Source: Pseudomonas sp. dw_612
Lineage (GTDB): Bacteria; Pseudomonadota; Gammaproteobacteria; Pseudomonadales; Pseudomonadaceae
Direction: 5' to 3'
Assembly: GCF_018449725.1 (NCBI RefSeq)
Contig: NZ_JAAVVC010000013.1
Location: 1 to 64,000, forward strand
Length of the DNA stretch: 64,000 nt
The stretch's first letter is position 1; every line of letters starts with the position of its first letter. The position numbers and the translations under genes were made by a program. The notes beneath the pieces were generated by a model, which saw only the letters and a list, made by a program, of their open reading frames with translations, searched no databases and was not told the origin of the DNA. Of this stretch, positions 16,583 to 25,511 are shown piece after piece.

Positions 16583-18493
16583 ATGATCAAACAGACGTTG
16601 TTTGTACCGCTCGCCAGTTGTCTGCTCGCCATGGCCTGCGCCCAGGCGAATGCAGCGCCCAACCCTTATTCGAACTTCGTGGTGTTTGGCGACAGCCTCA
16701 ACGACGCCGGGACGTTTGCCGACACCGGCGGGCCTGCCGGATCGACCCAGCGTTTCACCAACCGCACCGGTCCGGTCTACCTGGACGGCAGCGGTGAAGA
16801 GCGCTCACTCAATGCCACGCAAATTCTCGGGGGAAAACTGGGGTACTCACCGGACCAGACAGCGTCTTCGTCTTCGGCCGTACGCGCCAACGAAGGCCTG
16901 CCCGACGGCAACAACTGGGCGGTCGGCGGTTATCGCACCGACCAGATCCTCGATTCGATCACTGGCACCTCCGCCACCGGCGAACGCACACGAGCGGGCT
17001 ATCTGCCGTCGAACAACCTCCGCGCCGACCCGAATGCGCTGTATTACCTCTCGGGCGGTGGTAACGACTTCCTTCAGGGCCGCGTGACCAGCCTGCCCCA
17101 GGCCAGCGCCGCCGCTGACCGCCTGGCCAGCAGCGCACAAGCCCTGCAAACGGCCGGCGCCCGCTACATCATGGTCTGGCTGCTGCCGGATATCGGCTTT
17201 ACCCCCGCGTTCAACGGTTCGCCACTGCAAGCGTTCACTTCCCAGCTCAGCAATCAGTTCAACACCGAGCTGGTGAGCCAACTGCAGGGCATCAACGCCA
17301 ATATCATCCCGCTGAACATTCCGGTGCTGCTCAAAGAGACGTTTGCCAACCCGGGGCAGTTCGGCCTGGCTACCGATCAAAACCTGAGCGCCACCTGCTT
17401 CAGCGGCAACAGTTGCACCGAAAACGCCCGCTACGGCATCAACAGCGCTACGCCGGACCCGACCAAGCTGATCTACAACGACTCGGTGCACCCGACTGAA
17501 GCCGGGCAGCGCCTGATTGCCGATTACGCCTATTCGCTGCTGTCCGCACCCTGGGAAGCAACCCTGTTGCCGCAAATGGCCCAAGGTACGTTGCGCTCCC
17601 ATCAGGATGAATTGCGCAACCAGTGGCTGGCGGATTGGGAAAACTGGCAAGGCGTGGGTCAATGGCGGGCGATTGTCGCCGCCGGCGGCCAGCATCAGGA
17701 CTTCGACAGCCAGCGCAGTGGCGCCAGTGCTGACGGCAACGGCGCCAACCTGAACATCGGCGGCAGTTACCGGCTCAACGATGCATGGCGCGTGGGCCTG
17801 GCCGCTGGTTTCTACAACCAGAAACTCGAGGCCGGCGACAACGATTCGGATTACAAGCTCAACACTTATATGGGCACCGCTTTCGCCCAGTACCAGCAAA
17901 ACCGCTGGTGGGGCGACGCGGCGCTGACGGCCGGGCATCTGGACTACGACAGCCTGAAACGCAAATTCCAGTTGGGGGTCAACGAACGTGGGGAGAAAGG
18001 CGATACCGACGGTTACCTGGTCGCCATCAGCGGCCGCCTGGGTTACGACATCGCACCATTGGCGAGCAGCCCGTGGCACCTGTCGCCGTTCGTGAGCGCT
18101 GACTTCGCCAAGGTTGAAGTCGATGGTTACTCGGAAGATGGCGCCGACTCCACGGCGCTGACCTTCGATGATCAGTCACGTATTTCCCGGCGCCTTGGCC
18201 TCGGGATCCAGGGCAAATACCAGATCACCTCGCAGACCCAGGTCTTCGGCGAACTGGCTCACGAGCGTGAGTACAACGACGATACCCAGAACGTGACCAT
18301 GAACCTCAACAGCCTGCCGAACAACCGCTACACCCTGGCCGGCTACACCCCGCAGACCAATCTGAACCGCTTGAACCTGGGTGTGAGCCACAACCTCACC
18401 AAGGACCTGGCATTGCGCGCCAGCTATGACATTCGCAAGGATGATGACTTTACCCAGCAAGGCGTCAATGTTGGGGTCAGTCTGGACTTCTAA
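16583..18493 (+). CDS. estP: GDSL esterase autotransporter EstP/EstA
   Basis: Outer-membrane-anchored esterase, 636 residues. A signal peptide occupies residues 1-24 (cleavage after ANA). The passenger is a GDSL lipase with the nucleophile in VFGDSLNDAGTF (about residue 38), the GGNDF block III motif, and the Asp/His pair in DSVHPTEAGQ (about residue 307). The C-terminal ~280 residues form an autotransporter barrel with alternating aromatic strands, ending in F. ATG at 16583 is preferred over upstream in-frame starts because it directly begins the signal peptide. P. aeruginosa EstA affects rhamnolipid production and motility. The gene is a single unit with its own terminator. Confidence 0.94.
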   Translation: MIKQTLFVPLASCLLAMACAQANAAPNPYSNFVVFGDSLNDAGTFADTGGPAGSTQRFTNRTGPVYLDGSGEERSLNATQILGGKLGYSPDQTASSSSAVRANEGLPDGNNWAVGGYRTDQILDSITGTSATGERTRAGYLPSNNLRADPNALYYLSGGGNDFLQGRVTSLPQASAAADRLASSAQALQTAGARYIMVWLLPDIGFTPAFNGSPLQAFTSQLSNQFNTELVSQLQGINANIIPLNIPVLLKETFANPGQFGLATDQNLSATCFSGNSCTENARYGINSATPDPTKLIYNDSVHPTEAGQRLIADYAYSLLSAPWEATLLPQMAQGTLRSHQDELRNQWLADWENWQGVGQWRAIVAAGGQHQDFDSQRSGASADGNGANLNIGGSYRLNDAWRVGLAAGFYNQKLEAGDNDSDYKLNTYMGTAFAQYQQNRWWGDAALTAGHLDYDSLKRKFQLGVNERGEKGDTDGYLVAISGRLGYDIAPLASSPWHLSPFVSADFAKVEVDGYSEDGADSTALTFDDQSRISRRLGLGIQGKYQITSQTQVFGELAHEREYNDDTQNVTMNLNSLPNNRYTLAGYTPQTNLNRLNLGVSHNLTKDLALRASYDIRKDDDFTQQGVNVGVSLDF

Positions 18494-18505
18494 ACCCCAG
18501 GCCAT

Positions 18506-18542
18506 AAAAAACGCGGCGCCCTTACAGGTGCCGCGTTTTTTT
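18506..18542 (+). terminator. intrinsic terminator of estP
   Basis: AAAAAACGCGGC ... GCCGCGTTTTTTT hairpin 12 bp after the estP stop, with A and T runs on either side. Confidence 0.9.
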
Positions 18543-18556
18543 ATGCCGGTGCAATC

Positions 18557-18650
18557 CCTGTGGGAGCGGGCTTGCTCGCGAAGGCGGTATGTCATTCAAC
18601 ATTGATGTCGACTGACAGGGCCTCTTCGCGAGCAAGCCCGCTCCCACAGG
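18557..18650. repeat. REP palindrome between estP and trpE
   Basis: Inverted pair of the GTGGGAGCGGGCTTGCTCGC unit separated by about 50 nt, placed just 3' of the trpE stop codon. Confidence 0.93.
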
Positions 18651-18662
18651 TTATGTGTGGAA

Positions 18663-20144
18663 TCAGGTGTCCGGGGTTTGCTCGGCGAGGGCCACCGCAC
18701 GGAACATCGCGCGGCGTTTGTTCAGGGTTTCTTCCCATTCCAGCGCCGGCACCGAGTCGGCAACGATGCCGCCACCGGCCTGCACGTGCAGTTCTCCGTC
18801 CTTGATCACTGCGGTGCGGATCGCAATCGCGGTGTCCATGTTGCCGTTCCAGGCAAAGTAACCGACCGCCCCGCCGTAGACGCCACGCTTGACCGGCTCC
18901 AGTTCGTCGATGATTTCCATCGCGCGAATCTTCGGCGCACCCGACAAGGTGCCCGCCGGCAGAATCGCCCGCAGTGCATCCATCGCGGTCAGCCCGGCCT
19001 TCAATTGCCCGGTGACGTTGGACACGATGTGCATCACATTGGAATAACGCTCGATCACCATCTTCTCGGTGAGTTTCACCGAACCGATTTCCGAAACCCG
19101 GCCCGTGTCGTTCCGGCCGAGGTCGATGAGCATCAAGTGCTCGGCGATTTCCTTGTCGTCCGACAACAGGTCTTTTTCCAGCGCCAGATCCGCCTCCTCG
19201 TTTGCCCCGCGTGGGCGGGTGCCAGCGATCGGGCGCACGGTGATCAGGTTGTCTTCGACCCGCACCAGTACTTCCGGCGAACTGCCGACGACATGGAAGT
19301 CGCCGAAGTTGAAGAAGTACATGTAAGGCGTCGGGTTGAAGCAGCGCAGCGCCCGGTACAGATCAATCGGCGCAGCCTTGAAGTCGATCGACATGCGTTG
19401 GGACGGCACGACCTGCATGCAGTCACCGGCCAGGATGTATTCCTTGATGGTATCGACGGCTTTTTCGTAATCATCCTGGGTGAAGCTCGAACGGAACACC
19501 GGATCAGCCGATTGCTGCTTGCTGAAATCCAGGCCGCGACGCGGGGTGATCGGCTGGCGCAGTTGTTCCAGCAGGGCTTCCAGGCGCGCCTGGCCTTGCT
19601 CGAAAGCATCGGCCTGCGCCGGGTCGGCGAGGACAATCGCGTGCATCTTGCCGGCGAGGTTGTCGAACACCACCACCGCATCGGAAACCATCAGCAGAAT
19701 GTCCGGCACACCCAGCGGATCCGGGTTCGGGCACTTGCCCAGACGCTTCTCCACATAACGCACGCAGTCATAACCGAAATAACCCACCAGCCCGCCATTG
19801 AAACGCGGCAGGCCAGGGATGGTCGGGACGTTGTAGCGCGCCTTGAACTCTTCGACGAAGGCCAGCGGATCTTCGGCTTCATGGCTTTCGATCTCGACGC
19901 CGTCGTGGGTCACGCTGACGTGGTGATCGTGAACCCGCAACACCGTGCGGCACGGCAGGCCGATGATCGAGTAACGGCCCCATTTCTCACCGCCCTGCAC
20001 CGACTCCAGCAGGTAGGAGTTGGGCTGGTCGGCCAGTTTCAGGTAGATCGACAGCGGTGTGTCGAAGTCGGCCAGGGTTTCACAGGCCATCGGGATACGG
20101 TTGTAGCCGGCAGCGGCCAAACGCAGGAATTCTTCGCGGATCAT
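18663..20144 (-). CDS. trpE: anthranilate synthase component I
   Basis: Makes anthranilate from chorismate with TrpG. The 493-residue product has the N-terminal domain with the Trp feedback-site motif LLESVQGGEKWGRYSIIG (about residues 43-60) and the chorismate-binding domain with IAGTRPRGAN, DLGRNDTGRVS and GTLSGAPKIRAMEIID. It lies 71 bp downstream of gph in the same direction. The gph 3' end resembles the trpGDC leader peptide, implying that trpE is regulated with trpGDC although the two operons are separated by estP. Confidence 0.97.
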   Translation of the reverse strand: MIREEFLRLAAAGYNRIPMACETLADFDTPLSIYLKLADQPNSYLLESVQGGEKWGRYSIIGLPCRTVLRVHDHHVSVTHDGVEIESHEAEDPLAFVEEFKARYNVPTIPGLPRFNGGLVGYFGYDCVRYVEKRLGKCPNPDPLGVPDILLMVSDAVVVFDNLAGKMHAIVLADPAQADAFEQGQARLEALLEQLRQPITPRRGLDFSKQQSADPVFRSSFTQDDYEKAVDTIKEYILAGDCMQVVPSQRMSIDFKAAPIDLYRALRCFNPTPYMYFFNFGDFHVVGSSPEVLVRVEDNLITVRPIAGTRPRGANEEADLALEKDLLSDDKEIAEHLMLIDLGRNDTGRVSEIGSVKLTEKMVIERYSNVMHIVSNVTGQLKAGLTAMDALRAILPAGTLSGAPKIRAMEIIDELEPVKRGVYGGAVGYFAWNGNMDTAIAIRTAVIKDGELHVQAGGGIVADSVPALEWEETLNKRRAMFRAVALAEQTPDT

Positions 20145-20215
20145 GGGGTAGCCTCGTGGCTTGAGGGTCTAACAGTCAGGTATGCAAACGCGCCGGGATA
20201 CCGGCCAGGAACAAG

Positions 20216-20260
20216 TCAGGCGCGCCAACGCCAGCGGGCCAGGGCCTTGATGACTTTCAT
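20216..20260 (-). promoter_or_regulatory. Trp-codon leader embedded in the gph 3' end, upstream of trpE
   Basis: The last 14 codons of gph (MKVIKALARWRWRA, stop) contain the same UGG-CGU-UGG block found in the trpG leader peptide. Just after the stop, a GCCGG-TATC-CCGGC hairpin forms, and the distal GGCGCG can instead pair with the CGCGCC of the leader. This gives two mutually exclusive structures in a 71-nt gap before trpE. Ribosomes finishing gph, or starting at the internal ATG at 20260, would sense charged tRNA-Trp here. Confidence 0.6.
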
Positions 20261-21034
20261 CCAGAGTTTGCGAGTGACCACCACGATGGGATTTCCAGAA
20301 GGGGATTGAACAGCGTCGGGCAACGTTATCTCAGCCGACAGGCCCAGGCAACCGGGAATTAGCTTGCGCAGATCATCGATCACCAGCGCCGGAGATTCTT
20401 CGGCAATCGGCCGGCCATGGTTGTAGCCATAACTCAGGGCCACACACTTGACCCCCGCCGCTTTCGCCGCCAGCACATCGCTGCGCGAATCGCCGACAAA
20501 CAACGATTGCGAGGCCGGGATATTGGCCATTTTCATCACGAAAAACAGCGCCGCCGGGTCAGGTTTCTTTTGCGGCAAGGTGTCGCCGCCGATGATCCAT
20601 TTGAAGTAGCGCCCGATCTTCATCTGATCCAGCAACGGCGCGACAAAGCGCTCTGGCTTGTTGGTGATCAGCGCCATCGCTACGCCCTGCTTGTGCAGCC
20701 ATTTCAGGGTGTCGCGCACGCCGGGATAGACCACGGTCAGCTCATGGCTTTCGCTATAAGCCTGCATGAAAATCTCCAGCGCGCCTTCGGCTTCACCGTC
20801 ATCGACCGTCGAATGGTCGATACCGCCCGCCAACGCACGGCGAACCAGCACCGGCGCGCCGTTGCCGACCCACTCGCGTACGGAGTCGAGGCCGGCGGGT
20901 TCGCGGCCCATTTTGAGCAGCATGTTATCCACGGCAACCGCGAGGTCGGGGACCGAATCGATCAGCGTGCCATCCAGATCGAACATCACCAGCCGCGGCA
21001 GACGCCCCGGGAACAGCTGCTCAAAGCCACTCAT
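20216..21034 (-). CDS. gph: phosphoglycolate phosphatase
   Basis: HAD-family phosphatase that removes 2-phosphoglycolate produced by DNA repair. The 272-residue product has motif I MFDLDGTLIDS (Asp nucleophile near residue 19), motif II ALITNKPE, and motif III/IV KKPDPAALFF plus FVGDSRSDVLAA. Family members are about 220-250 residues long. The extra tail after the DLRKLIPG region ends in WMKVIKALARWRWRA, which doubles as a trp leader. The ATG overlaps the rpe stop by 4 bp. Confidence 0.95.
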   Translation of the reverse strand: MSGFEQLFPGRLPRLVMFDLDGTLIDSVPDLAVAVDNMLLKMGREPAGLDSVREWVGNGAPVLVRRALAGGIDHSTVDDGEAEGALEIFMQAYSESHELTVVYPGVRDTLKWLHKQGVAMALITNKPERFVAPLLDQMKIGRYFKWIIGGDTLPQKKPDPAALFFVMKMANIPASQSLFVGDSRSDVLAAKAAGVKCVALSYGYNHGRPIAEESPALVIDDLRKLIPGCLGLSAEITLPDAVQSPSGNPIVVVTRKLWMKVIKALARWRWRA

Positions 21035-21705
21035 GGACGAGCCAGCGCCAATTCGGAACGCATCTTCTCGATCACTTCCTGGTAGTTCGGCGCGTTGAAA
21101 ATCGCCGAACCAGCGACGAAGGTGTCAGCGCCAGCGGCGGCGATTTCACGAATGTTGTTCACGTTGACCCCACCGTCGATTTCCAGGCGAATGTCGCGAC
21201 CGGACGCATCGATCAACGCGCGAGCCTGACGCAGTTTGTCGAGGGTGCCGGGAATGAATTTCTGCCCGCCGAAGCCCGGGTTGACGCTCATCAGCAAGAT
21301 CATGTCGACCTTGTCCATCACGTATTCGAGCACGCTCAGCGGCGTCGCCGGGTTGAACACCAGGCCCGACTTGCAGCCACCCTCGCGGATCAGTTGCAGG
21401 GAACGGTCGACGTGCTGCGTGGCTTCCGGGTGGAACGTGATGTAGGTCGCGCCGGCTTCGATGAAGTCACCGACGATGCGGTCCACCGGGCTGACCATCA
21501 AGTGTGCGTCGATCGGCGCGGTCACGCCGTACTTGCGCAATGCCGCGCACACCATCGGGCCGATGGTCAGGTTGGGCACGTAGTGGTTGTCCATGACATC
21601 GAAGTGCACGAAGTCGGCGCCAGCGGCCAGGACGTTGTCCACTTCTTCGCCCAGGCGGGCGAAGTCGGCGGAGAGAATCGACGGAGCAATTACGAAGGGC
21701 TGCAT
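21031..21705 (-). CDS. rpe: ribulose-phosphate 3-epimerase
   Basis: Interconverts ribulose-5-P and xylulose-5-P in the pentose phosphate pathway. The 224-residue TIM barrel has IAPSILSADFARLGEE (residues 5-20), VHFDVMDNHYVPNLTIGP (metal His/Asp), and VNPGFGGQKFIP. ATG at 21705 (MQPFVIAPS) is the normal start; the longer frame to 21801 is not conserved in character. It is the first gene of an rpe-gph-trpE run. The supply of erythrose/pentose phosphates and of a trp gene from one transcript is a conserved Pseudomonas layout. Confidence 0.96.
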   Translation of the reverse strand: MQPFVIAPSILSADFARLGEEVDNVLAAGADFVHFDVMDNHYVPNLTIGPMVCAALRKYGVTAPIDAHLMVSPVDRIVGDFIEAGATYITFHPEATQHVDRSLQLIREGGCKSGLVFNPATPLSVLEYVMDKVDMILLMSVNPGFGGQKFIPGTLDKLRQARALIDASGRDIRLEIDGGVNVNNIREIAAAGADTFVAGSAIFNAPNYQEVIEKMRSELALARP

Positions 21706-21821
21706 GACGCACCTTTTCTGAGCAAAATCACGATGGCGCGCATTGTATACCTCATGCTTTGGCGCGCGCACTGTGACCGCGATGATTGGGCCTGCCTTCA
21801 ATCATTAAGTGCCGACGGGCT

Positions 21822-22970
21822 CTAGTACGCCGCCCGGTAGATCTTTTCGATATCGACGGCACTCAGTTTGCGTGGATTGTTACGCATCAGGCGTTCGATC
21901 CCCGCCGCTTCCACGGCCATGGCCGGGATCGCGTCCTCGGGCACGCCGAAGCTGCGCAAGCCCAGGGGGATTTCCACCGCCAGGCACAGCGCGGTCATCG
22001 CTTCCACGGCTTTGTCCGCGGCATCGATGGCGCTCAGGTGCGCGGTTTTCACACCCATGGCCTCGGCAATATCCTGCATGCGCTCGACGCAAGCCAACTT
22101 GTTCCAGGTCATGACATACGGCAGCAACAACGCATTACTGACGCCATGGGCAATGTTGTAACGCCCGCCCAACGGATACGCCAACGCATGCACCGCGCCG
22201 ACCCCGGCATTGCCGAACGCCATGCCGGCCATCAGGCTGGCGGTGGCCATGTCTTCGCGGGCTTGCAGGTTGGCCGGGTTGGCGTAGGCCTTGGGCAGCG
22301 CCTGGGTGATCAACTTGATCGCGCCAATGGCCAGGGCATCGGTGATCGCCGAGGCGTTAAGCGACAAGTAGGACTCGACCGCATGCACCAGCGCATCGAC
22401 ACCACTGGCGGCGGTGACACTGCGCGGACAGGTCAGGGTCATTTGCGGGCTGACCAGCGCCACGTCCGGTAATAGATAGTCGCTGACGATGCCTTTCTTC
22501 AGCTGCGCGAGCTTGTCGGACAGGATCGCCACGTTGGTGACTTCCGAACCGGTGCCGGCGGTGGTCGGGATGGCGATCAGCGGCGGGCCTTTGCGTGGCA
22601 CTTGATCGACGCCGAACAAATCTTCCAGCGCGCCGTGATAACCGGCGTAGGCCGCGACGCTTTTCGCGATGTCGATGGCACTGCCGCCGCCCAGACCGAT
22701 CAACCCGTCATGCCCGCCTTCGCGATAGACGCGCATGCAGTCTTCGACGATAGCGATTTCCGGGTCCGGCAGGACGCGGTCGAAAACTTCGTAGGTCCGA
22801 TCGCCCAAGTGCGCCAGCGCCAGCTCGACCGTGCCGGACTTGACCAGCGCGGCATCGGTGACAATCAGCGGGTTATCGACATCCAGGCGTGTCAGCTCGG
22901 CGGCCAGTTGCTCGATGGCACCGGCGCCGGTGATCAGTTTGTGGGCAATCTTGAAAGAGGAAAGACTCAT
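21822..22970 (-). CDS. iron-containing alcohol dehydrogenase
   Basis: Group III NAD(P)-dependent alcohol dehydrogenase, 382 residues. The NAD-binding GGGSAIDIAKSVA is near residues 98-110, PTTAGTGSEVT follows, and the metal ligands are the Asp and His of DALVHAVESY and the two His of HALAYPLGG and NIAHGVSN. The substrate is not determined; family members oxidise ethanol, butanol, 1,3-propanediol or 4-hydroxybutyrate. The position beside a transporter for 4-aminobutyrate/5-aminovalerate makes a role in omega-hydroxy or semialdehyde metabolism possible, but that is inference only. Confidence 0.9.
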   Translation of the reverse strand: MSLSSFKIAHKLITGAGAIEQLAAELTRLDVDNPLIVTDAALVKSGTVELALAHLGDRTYEVFDRVLPDPEIAIVEDCMRVYREGGHDGLIGLGGGSAIDIAKSVAAYAGYHGALEDLFGVDQVPRKGPPLIAIPTTAGTGSEVTNVAILSDKLAQLKKGIVSDYLLPDVALVSPQMTLTCPRSVTAASGVDALVHAVESYLSLNASAITDALAIGAIKLITQALPKAYANPANLQAREDMATASLMAGMAFGNAGVGAVHALAYPLGGRYNIAHGVSNALLLPYVMTWNKLACVERMQDIAEAMGVKTAHLSAIDAADKAVEAMTALCLAVEIPLGLRSFGVPEDAIPAMAVEAAGIERLMRNNPRKLSAVDIEKIYRAAY

Positions 22971-23117
22971 GTGCGCAGCCTCTTATCGTGATGGGAGCTG
23001 GGCACAATAGTAGCTGGGGATTGGGGTTTGTCTGTTATTCAGGCAATGAATGATCAAACATCTCGACTACCCCACAAAACCACTGTGGGAGCTGGTAGGA
23101 GCTGCGTAGGAGCTGCG

Positions 23118-23220
23118 TAGGAGCTGTCGAGTGAAACGAGGCTGCGATCTTTTGATCTTGATCTTGATCTTTAAAAGCCAGATCAAAAGATCGCAGCCTC
23201 GTTTCACTCGTCAGCTCCTA
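23118..23220. repeat. long inverted repeat with internal tandem units (TAGGAGCTG / GATCTT)
   Basis: Arms TAGGAGCTG...CGAGTGAAACGAGGCTGCGATC and the complement read almost perfectly over about 40 bp each. Two further direct copies of GTAGGAGCTGC precede the left arm (23096-23117), and the loop holds three GATCTT units. This is the second REP-like family of fluorescent pseudomonads, distinct from the GCGGGCTTGCTCGC elements. It sits in the 261-bp gap between the last agt gene and the alcohol dehydrogenase gene, and could act as a transcript end for the agt operon. Confidence 0.88.
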
Positions 23221-23231
23221 CAGGGATTGAG

Positions 23232-24056
23232 TTAAACCTGAGCTGTGCGCAGTTTTTCGCTACGCCCACGCAGCCATTCCAGGGTCAGCAGCAGGATCAC
23301 CGAGAACGCAATCAACAGCGTCGCCGCAGCGGCAATGGTCGGGCTGAGGTTTTCGCGGATGCCGCTGAACATCTGCCGTGGCAAGGTCGCTTGTTCGGGG
23401 CCGGCGAGGAACAGCGTCACCACCACTTCATCGAACGAGGTGGCGAAGGCAAACAGCGCCCCGGATATCACGCCCGGCGCGATCAACGGCAAGGTCACCC
23501 GACGGAACGCGGTCAGCGGCGAAGCACCGAGGCTGGCGGCGGCGCGCACCAGGTTATGGTTGAAGCCCTGCAACGTCGCCGACACCGTGATGATCACAAA
23601 CGGCACGCCCAACACCGCGTGCACCACGATCAGCGAGAAGAAGCTGTTGCCCAGGCCCAGCGGCGCGAAGAACAGATAACTCGCCACACCAATGATCACC
23701 ACCGGCACCACCATCGGCGAAATCACCAGCGCCATCACCAGCGCCTTGCCCGGGAAATCACCGCGGGTCAGGCCAATCGCCGCCAGCGTGCCGAAGATCA
23801 TCGCCAGCACCGTGGCCGCCGGGGCGACGATGATGCTGTTCTTCAGCGAGCGCATCCACTCGGCCGAGGCGAAGAAGTCCTGATACCAGTGCAGCGAAAA
23901 ACCTTGCAGCGGGTACACCAGGAAGCTGCCCGAGTTGAACGACAGCGGAATGATCACCAGCACTGGCAGGATCAGGAACAACAAAACCAGGCCGCAGAGA
24001 ATCCGCAAGCTGTAGAACCACACCCGTTCAATGGGCGACATATAAGGACTCAGCAT
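23232..24056 (-). CDS. agtD: ABC transporter permease (PotC-type), AgtD-like
   Basis: Inner-membrane permease, 274 residues, six predicted transmembrane segments. The EAA loop RAAASLGASPLTAFRRVTLPLIAPG at about 175-199 contacts the ATPase. It begins 12 bp after the other permease gene, with GGGGAG in front of the ATG. The set ATPase, binding protein, permease, permease in the order seen here, next to an agtSR-like two-component pair and near rpe, matches agtABCD of P. aeruginosa, which imports 4-aminobutyrate and 5-aminovalerate. The symbol is by synteny and is less sure than the family. Confidence 0.85.
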   Translation of the reverse strand: MLSPYMSPIERVWFYSLRILCGLVLLFLILPVLVIIPLSFNSGSFLVYPLQGFSLHWYQDFFASAEWMRSLKNSIIVAPAATVLAMIFGTLAAIGLTRGDFPGKALVMALVISPMVVPVVIIGVASYLFFAPLGLGNSFFSLIVVHAVLGVPFVIITVSATLQGFNHNLVRAAASLGASPLTAFRRVTLPLIAPGVISGALFAFATSFDEVVVTLFLAGPEQATLPRQMFSGIRENLSPTIAAAATLLIAFSVILLLTLEWLRGRSEKLRTAQV

Positions 24057-24068
24057 TTCTTTCTCCCC

Positions 24069-25316
24069 TTAGCTCAGGCGCAGGCGACTGGCGCCCACCA
24101 GCCAGCTGTAAATCAGATAAAGCACGACGGTCGCCAACAGCAGCAACCCACCGAGTGCGGTCGCCATGCCCCAGTTGATGCTGGTGTTGGTGTAGAAGGC
24201 GACGAAGTAACTGACCATCTGATCGTTCGGGCTGCCCAGCAACGCCGGGGTGATGTAGTAGCCGATGGCGAGAATGAACACCAACAGGCAACCGGCGCCG
24301 ACACCGGCATAGGTCTGCGGGAAGTACACCCGCCAGAAACTGGCGAACGGGTGGCAGCCGAGGGAAATCGCGGCGCGCATGTAAGTCGGCGAGATGCCTT
24401 TCATCACGCTGTAGATCGGCAGAATCATGAACGGCAGCAGGATGTGCACCATCGAGATGTAGACCCCGGTGCGGTTGAACACCAGTTCCAACGGCTTATC
24501 GATGATGCCCATGGCCATCAGACCACTGTTGATCAATCCGCCGGATTGCAGCAACACAATCCACGCGGCGACCCGCACCAGAATCGAGGTCCAGAACGGC
24601 AGCAGCACCAGAATCATCAACAGGTTGCTTTGACGCGACGGCAGGTTCGCCAGCAGATAGGCCAACGGATAGGCCAGGAACAGGCAGATCACGGTGATGA
24701 CCAGGCCCATCCAGAACGTGCGGGCGAAGATGTCGAGGTAGATCGCTTGGTCCGGGGTGGCCGGGGCCACTTCGCCGAGGTCGTCGATCCGGTGATCGAC
24801 TGCCGCCAGCAAGTAGTACGGCGTGATGCTGCTGGTGTTGCGCCGCACGGCCTGCCAATAGGCCGGATCGCCCCAGCGTTCGTCGAGCCCTTCCAGCGCT
24901 TCTTTATAAGAGGCCGGTTCGGTGGCGAACGGCAAGGCGCGGGCGGTTTTGGTCAGCAGGCTGCGGTAGCCGGCCAACTCCATGTTCAAGCGCTTGGACA
25001 GGTCGCCCAAGGTCTGGTTTTTGCGCGCTTCAGCGAGGTCTTCGCTGGCAGCCTTGTAAACCGGTTCAGCGGGCAGGCCACGGCCATCCCAACTGGCGAT
25101 AGCCGTTACGGTGCGCGGCATGCCGCCAACCACTTCCGGGTTACCGACGCTTTTGTAGAGCAGCGCCACGATCGGCACCAGGAACACCAGCAACAGAAAC
25201 AGCACCAGGGGCGCGATCAAGGCTTGTGCTTTCCAGCGGTTGATCCGCTCGGCGTGCTTGAGCCGCTGCTTCAAGGTGGGGTCAGTGCCCGCGTTCAGGG
25301 GAATGGCGGTGGCCAT
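24069..25316 (-). CDS. agtC: ABC transporter permease (PotB-type), AgtC-like
   Basis: 415-residue permease with an N-terminal transmembrane helix at about residues 30-55, then a long periplasmic insertion (about 60-205), then five further helices. The EAA loop RAAISLGCHPFASFWRVYFPQTYAG is present. The large first loop is normal for this branch of polyamine-type permeases. ATG at 25316 has TCCGGAG just upstream; the track start at 25379 does not. A REP element lies between this gene and the upstream binding-protein gene. Confidence 0.86.
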   Translation of the reverse strand: MATAIPLNAGTDPTLKQRLKHAERINRWKAQALIAPLVLFLLLVFLVPIVALLYKSVGNPEVVGGMPRTVTAIASWDGRGLPAEPVYKAASEDLAEARKNQTLGDLSKRLNMELAGYRSLLTKTARALPFATEPASYKEALEGLDERWGDPAYWQAVRRNTSSITPYYLLAAVDHRIDDLGEVAPATPDQAIYLDIFARTFWMGLVITVICLFLAYPLAYLLANLPSRQSNLLMILVLLPFWTSILVRVAAWIVLLQSGGLINSGLMAMGIIDKPLELVFNRTGVYISMVHILLPFMILPIYSVMKGISPTYMRAAISLGCHPFASFWRVYFPQTYAGVGAGCLLVFILAIGYYITPALLGSPNDQMVSYFVAFYTNTSINWGMATALGGLLLLATVVLYLIYSWLVGASRLRLS

Positions 25317-25390
25317 GGCGTACTCCGGAAATCTTTGATCGTTACAGAGGTGGCGAACCACCTCGATCGTTAAATTCACACAAACCCTAA

Positions 25391-25480
25391 TGTGGGAGCG
25401 GGCTTGCTCGCGAAAGCGGTGTGTCAGTCAACATCAATGTTGGATGTGAAGACGCCTTCGCGAGCAAGCCCGCTCCCACA
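25391..25480. repeat. REP palindrome inside the agt operon (agtB-agtC gap)
   Basis: Two inverted copies of TGTGGGAGCGGGCTTGCTCG separated by a 45-nt spacer, within a 195-bp intercistronic region. It lies immediately 3' of the binding-protein gene, where such hairpins can stabilise the upstream mRNA. Confidence 0.93.
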
Positions 25481-25511
25481 GGGTGGGCAAGCCCACCATT
25501 ACAAGGTTTTG

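Noticed and set aside
23391..25373. 660-codon plus-strand frame opposite the agt permeases
   Set aside because: His/Gln/Arg-rich composition is the reverse-strand shadow of membrane-protein codons; the minus-strand frames carry clear permease motifs.
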